From an uncultured Alistipes sp. (lineage in GTDB: Bacteria > Bacteroidota > Bacteroidia > Bacteroidales > Rikenellaceae): 26,069 nt of DNA. The notes under the pieces are model-generated. The model saw only the letters and a program-made list of their open reading frames with translations. It made no database searches and was not told where the DNA came from. Shown here one piece after another: positions 23,195-26,069 of this stretch (positions are counted from its first letter, which is position 1; each line of letters opens with the position of its first letter). Made by a program: the position numbers and the translations under genes. Where the stretch lies: the NCBI GenBank assembly GCA_900546005.1, contig URBJ01000026.1:1-26069 (forward strand), read 5' to 3'.

Positions 23195-24520
23195 CTATCT
23201 CCTGAATTTAGGCATGTGAGGCATTTTCGGCATGCCTCCAGCAACCGTCTTCATCATCTTGCGGGTCTCCTCGAACTGCTTCAGCAGGCGATTCACCTCC
23301 TGTAACGTCGTGCCGCTTCCGGCTGCGATGCGTTGTTTGCGGCTCCCGTTGATGATTGACGGATTCTCCCGCTCCTTGGGGGTCATCGAATAGATGATCG
23401 CTTCGGTCTGTTTGAAAACATCGTCGCTGATCTCGACGTTCTTCAGCATCTTGCCCACGCCCGGAATCATCGATGCCAGATCCTTCAGGTTGCCCATCTT
23501 CTTGATCTGGGCGATTTGGCTTAGAAAATCGTTGAAATCAAACTGGTTCTTGACCAATTTCTTTTTCAGTTTGCGTGCCTCCTCTTCGTCGAACTGCTCC
23601 TGTGCCCGCTCAACCAACGAGACAATGTCGCCCATGCCAAGAATCCGGTCAGCCATACGTTCCGGGTGGAACACCTGAAGGGCATCCATCTTTTCGCCCG
23701 AACTGATGAATTTTATGGGCTTGTTGACAACCGAACGGATCGAAATCGCCGCACCACCCCGTGTGTCGCCGTCGAGTTTGGTCAGGACCACTCCGTCGAA
23801 GTCGATCCGGTCGTTGAACTCCTTGGCCGTATTGACCGCATCCTGACCCGTCATTGCATCCACAACGAACAGGGTTTCGCTCGGTGAGATCGCCTTCTTG
23901 ATCGCAGCGATCTCCTGCATCATCTGCTCGTCGATCGCCAGACGTCCTGCCGTATCGACAATGACCGTATTGATGTGGTTGGCCCGGGCATAGCGGATTC
24001 CGTTTTCGGCAATCTGTACCGGATTTTTGTTCCCCTCTTCGGTGTAGACCTCGACGCCGACCTGCTCTCCCAAAATCTTTAACTGGTCGATGGCGGCCGG
24101 ACGATAGACGTCGCCTGCCACAAGCAGAACCTGACGCCCTTTCTTGCTCTTGATCAGGTTGGCCAACTTGCCCGAAAAGGTCGTCTTTCCTGAACCTTGA
24201 AGACCCGCGATCAGCACTACGGCCGGATTCCCCTCCAAGCGGATGTCGCTCATCGTGCCGCCCATCAGCTGAGCCAGTTCGTCCCGCACGATCTTGGTCA
24301 TCATCTGACCCGGTTTGACCGAAGTCAGCACGTTTTGTCCCAAGGCCTTGTTCTTGACCTCGTCGGTAAATGTCTTGGCAACCTTATAGTTGACATCGGC
24401 GTCGATCAGCGCCCGGCGGATCTCCTTCAAGCTCTCGGCCACATTGATTTCGGTGATGCGGCCTTCGCCCTTGAGTATCTTGAACGACCGTTCCAGCTTG
24501 TCGGTTAAATTTTCAAACAT
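23195..24520 (-). CDS. ffh: Signal recognition particle protein Ffh (SRP54)
   Basis: 441 aa GTPase that binds signal sequences on nascent chains together with 4.5S RNA and delivers ribosomes to FtsY at the membrane. N-domain about 1-90; G-domain with GLQGSGKTT (106-114), VAGDVYRPAA, DTAGRL and TKLDGD; C-terminal methionine-rich M domain with MIPGVGKM, GSRKQRIAAGSGT (the 4.5S RNA-binding helix-turn) and MPKMPHMPKF. Full length. Its promoter is at 24558-24565 and folD follows 31 bp downstream. The 4.5S RNA gene is not in the window. Confidence 0.97.
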   Translation of the reverse strand: MFENLTDKLERSFKILKGEGRITEINVAESLKEIRRALIDADVNYKVAKTFTDEVKNKALGQNVLTSVKPGQMMTKIVRDELAQLMGGTMSDIRLEGNPAVVLIAGLQGSGKTTFSGKLANLIKSKKGRQVLLVAGDVYRPAAIDQLKILGEQVGVEVYTEEGNKNPVQIAENGIRYARANHINTVIVDTAGRLAIDEQMMQEIAAIKKAISPSETLFVVDAMTGQDAVNTAKEFNDRIDFDGVVLTKLDGDTRGGAAISIRSVVNKPIKFISSGEKMDALQVFHPERMADRILGMGDIVSLVERAQEQFDEEEARKLKKKLVKNQFDFNDFLSQIAQIKKMGNLKDLASMIPGVGKMLKNVEISDDVFKQTEAIIYSMTPKERENPSIINGSRKQRIAAGSGTTLQEVNRLLKQFEETRKMMKTVAGGMPKMPHMPKFRR

Positions 24521-24557
24521 ATCTCGTACTTTTTTTGTTATTCAATCGAAAGTGCTA

Positions 24558-24565
24558 CAAAAGTA
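24558..24565 (-). promoter_or_regulatory. -7 box of the ffh promoter
   Basis: TACTTTTG on the minus strand, giving a start near 24551 and a leader of about 30 nt. TCG rather than TTG stands 19 bp upstream. It lies between the MFS gene stop (24628) and ffh, so ffh-folD can be transcribed independently of the MFS gene. Confidence 0.55.
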
Positions 24566-24627
24566 CGATATAATTTTGAATTATCGAACGCTACGGCTGT
24601 CCGCAGAGGAAGAAGTTGCAATTCAGC

Positions 24628-25824
24628 TTAACGCAATTTGTTCCGCTCGAAGTGTGGGGCTACCTTCAGTTTGAAGTAGAGCGTCGACACTACCGTCAGG
24701 CAGGCTCCGACGAAGTAGGCCCGGTCAAAACTGCTGATCTGTGCGATGTATCCGCCGAGAAGCAGTCCGCACCCGATTCCGACATCCCACGATGTCAGGT
24801 AGGTAGAGGTTGCAGTTCCCCGTTTGTGGTTGGGGGCGAGGTTGACGAACAGCGAGTTGAAGGCCGGAAACATCGTGCCGAATCCGATTCCCATCAGCAG
24901 GGCCACGCTGAAAAAGACCGTACGGGCAAGCTGGGGGTGGTGTGGGGCGATCGTGGCGCAGGAGGAGAGGGCGAAGAAGCAGATGCAGGCCAAGTACATG
25001 CCCAGTGCGATGACTTGGGTGATTCGTCCTTTGTCGACCTGTCGGCCTGAAAAGATGCGGGAAATGGCCATCCCGACCGCCATCAGTGTGAAAAAGAGTC
25101 CGGTGTTGGAGGTAATGCCGATCTGGTGGGCATACATGGCGACGTAGGTGGTCGTCATGCCGTAGGGAATGGACAGCAGCAGCAGGTCGGCTCCCGCAGG
25201 GATACCCTTGACCAGAATGAAACGGTCGAGCGAGATTGGATCTCGTTTGACCGGCGGTTTGGCCGGAGCGTGAACCAAGCTCGCCATGATTACGCCTAAT
25301 GAGCAGGAGGCGAGGGCACAGAGAAAAATCGTATCGAAACTGTACGCTTCATGCAGGAAAAGTCCCACCATCGGACCTACCGACATGGCGATGTTGTTTG
25401 CCAGTCCGTAGTAACCGATACCTTCGCCCCGTCGCGAGGAGGGCATGATGTCGATCACCACGGTATTGCCTGCCACGGTAACCGTGCCGAAGGCGATACC
25501 GTGAATCACACGGAGCAGAATGAAAATTGTCAGAGATCCGGCAAGCAGATATCCGACGAATATGGCGGTGAAAATGAAGTAAGCAAAAATATAGAGTGGC
25601 TTACGGGCAAACGTGTCGAGCAGGTAGCCCGAGAAGGGGCGGATCGAAAGAGCGGCAACCGTGTAGCACGAAAGTACGATGCCGACCATCGAGCTCTCTG
25701 CGGAAAAAATTTCGGTCAGATAGAAGGGTAAAACCGGCATCAGCAGGTAGAATCCGAAAAACAGCAGAAAATTGGCTGCGAGAATGAAGCAGTAGCTTGG
25801 GGTAATCAGGCGATCTCGGCTCAT
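24628..25824 (-). CDS. MFS transporter, probable drug- or metabolite-efflux type
   Basis: 398 aa inner-membrane protein, about 12 hydrophobic segments, with the MFS loop 2-3 motif GYLLDTFARKPLY (66-78; Asp70 and Arg74). The N-terminal half (FGFYLLMPVLPFYLTEIF) and short length match the AraJ/YfcJ-like efflux group. The substrate is not readable. The ATG at 25824 overlaps the stop of a 12-codon upstream ORF in ATGA fashion. It is followed by ffh, which has its own promoter. It may be co-transcribed with ffh by read-through, with no functional tie. Confidence 0.87.
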   Translation of the reverse strand: MSRDRLITPSYCFILAANFLLFFGFYLLMPVLPFYLTEIFSAESSMVGIVLSCYTVAALSIRPFSGYLLDTFARKPLYIFAYFIFTAIFVGYLLAGSLTIFILLRVIHGIAFGTVTVAGNTVVIDIMPSSRRGEGIGYYGLANNIAMSVGPMVGLFLHEAYSFDTIFLCALASCSLGVIMASLVHAPAKPPVKRDPISLDRFILVKGIPAGADLLLLSIPYGMTTTYVAMYAHQIGITSNTGLFFTLMAVGMAISRIFSGRQVDKGRITQVIALGMYLACICFFALSSCATIAPHHPQLARTVFFSVALLMGIGFGTMFPAFNSLFVNLAPNHKRGTATSTYLTSWDVGIGCGLLLGGYIAQISSFDRAYFVGACLTVVSTLYFKLKVAPHFERNKLR

Positions 25825-25859
25825 GACGCTCTTTTTGAATGATTTATTTTCTCCATCAT
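25821..25859 (-). CDS. Possible 12-codon leader ORF overlapping the MFS start
   Basis: On the minus strand, ATG ATG GAG ... TCA TGA encodes MMEKINHSKRAS. Its TGA overlaps the MFS start codon as ATGA, the classic layout for translational coupling. It lies inside the predicted leader (transcript start near 25910), downstream of a small hairpin. The short length means chance cannot be excluded. Confidence 0.3.
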   Translation of the reverse strand: MMEKINHSKRAS

Positions 25860-25865
25860 GTCTTG

Positions 25866-25882
25866 CGACTCGGGGCGAGTCG
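25866..25882 (-). promoter_or_regulatory. Leader hairpin of the MFS gene
   Basis: CGACTCG and CGAGTCG form a 7-bp stem with a 3-nt loop inside the predicted 5' leader of the MFS transcript. No run of U follows, so it is not a simple attenuator terminator. Confidence 0.35.
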
Positions 25883-25916
25883 TCGGTGACGGTAGAGGGG
25901 TTTCTCTTTTGCGCGA

Positions 25917-25924
25917 CAAAGGTA
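25917..25924 (-). promoter_or_regulatory. -7 box of the MFS gene promoter
   Basis: TACCTTTG on the minus strand fits TAnnTTTG. The predicted start near 25910 implies a leader of about 85 nt that contains the hairpin and the short ORF. No convincing -33 TTG is seen at 19-20 bp. Confidence 0.5.
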
Positions 25925-26069
25925 GTGATTATTTTCGCTCTCTGTGTTTTCGAAAAACAATTATGTTTGATGCGTTATAAAATATTTTCTATCAATGTGT
26001 TGTCAAATATTTATAGGGGAAAGTCAAAAAACTACATCGAAAGATTATTAAGAATATTTAAAATGAAAT

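Noticed and set aside
26064..26069. ATGAAA at the right edge as the start of another plus-strand gene
   Set aside because: Only two codons are visible and no clear -7 box precedes it; a gene may begin here but the window cannot show it.
1..26069. CRISPR array, prophage or multi-gene defence system
   Set aside because: No regularly spaced repeats, phage structural genes, or restriction, CBASS, retron or toxin-antitoxin gene sets are visible; the GIY-YIG gene is the only defence-like candidate.

Overview
The window is a piece of chromosome from a member of the Bacteroidetes, most likely order Bacteroidales. The main sequence evidence is the promoters: TTG-N19/20-TAnnTTTG (the Bacteroidetes -33/-7 pattern) recurs in front of tRNA and protein genes, including tRNA-His, tRNA-Lys, the araC-type gene, the CotH gene and the radical SAM gene. 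Starts lack Shine-Dalgarno sequences, and the protein types fit: a RluB with a long basic N-terminal tail, a CotH lipoprotein, and a LacI regulator of the GTVDRVxHNRG type. I cannot name the genus. Base composition looks close to 50% GC in most genes and clearly lower in the GIY-YIG gene and the araC/bioA intergenic region.

Layout. 1-1400: truncated tRNA-Lys and rluB (both minus). 1480-2730: divergent promoters, then a PatB/MalY aminotransferase (plus). 2788-3710: an isolated GIY-YIG/DUF4357 nuclease gene (minus) and a strong palindromic terminator. 3714-3788: tRNA-His (minus). 3890-8562: a four-gene hexuronate operon on the minus strand, in transcription order uxaC, kdgK, kdgA, exuT-like transporter, with spacers of 33-36 bp. 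8601-8640: a perfect 40-bp palindrome between uxaC and a divergent LacI-family regulator (8714-9790). 9791-10209: a gene-poor stretch with a minus-strand terminator and a 14-bp inverted repeat. 10210-11136: AraC-family regulator (minus). 11422-16857 (plus): bioA, radical SAM protein, GT87-like membrane glycosyltransferase, EFR1-type flavodoxin/ferredoxin protein, and prfB with a programmed +1 frameshift. 16975-19231 (plus): CotH lipoprotein and a nucleotidyltransferase-like protein, closed by a bidirectional terminator. 19385-25824 (minus): small secreted protein, nadE, folD, ffh, MFS transporter.

How the genes work together. The hexuronate operon imports a hexuronate (ExuT), isomerises it (UxaC), and phosphorylates and splits 2-keto-3-deoxygluconate to pyruvate and glyceraldehyde-3-phosphate (KdgK, KdgA). 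The oxidoreductase and dehydratase that join UxaC to KdgK are not in the window. The palindrome overlaps the expected -33 regions of both divergent promoters, so the LacI protein probably represses the operon and perhaps itself. The remaining genes are mostly housekeeping (translation termination, SRP targeting, NAD, folate and biotin synthesis, tRNA).

I found no CRISPR array, intact insertion sequence, prophage or clear multi-gene defence system. The most distinctive items are the 40-bp operator palindrome, the prfB frameshift site with an intact SD-like element in a lineage that scarcely uses SD sequences, the CotH-like kinase in a non-spore-forming lineage, an operator-like repeat at the orphan GIY-YIG gene, and a small leader ORF overlapping the last MFS gene.
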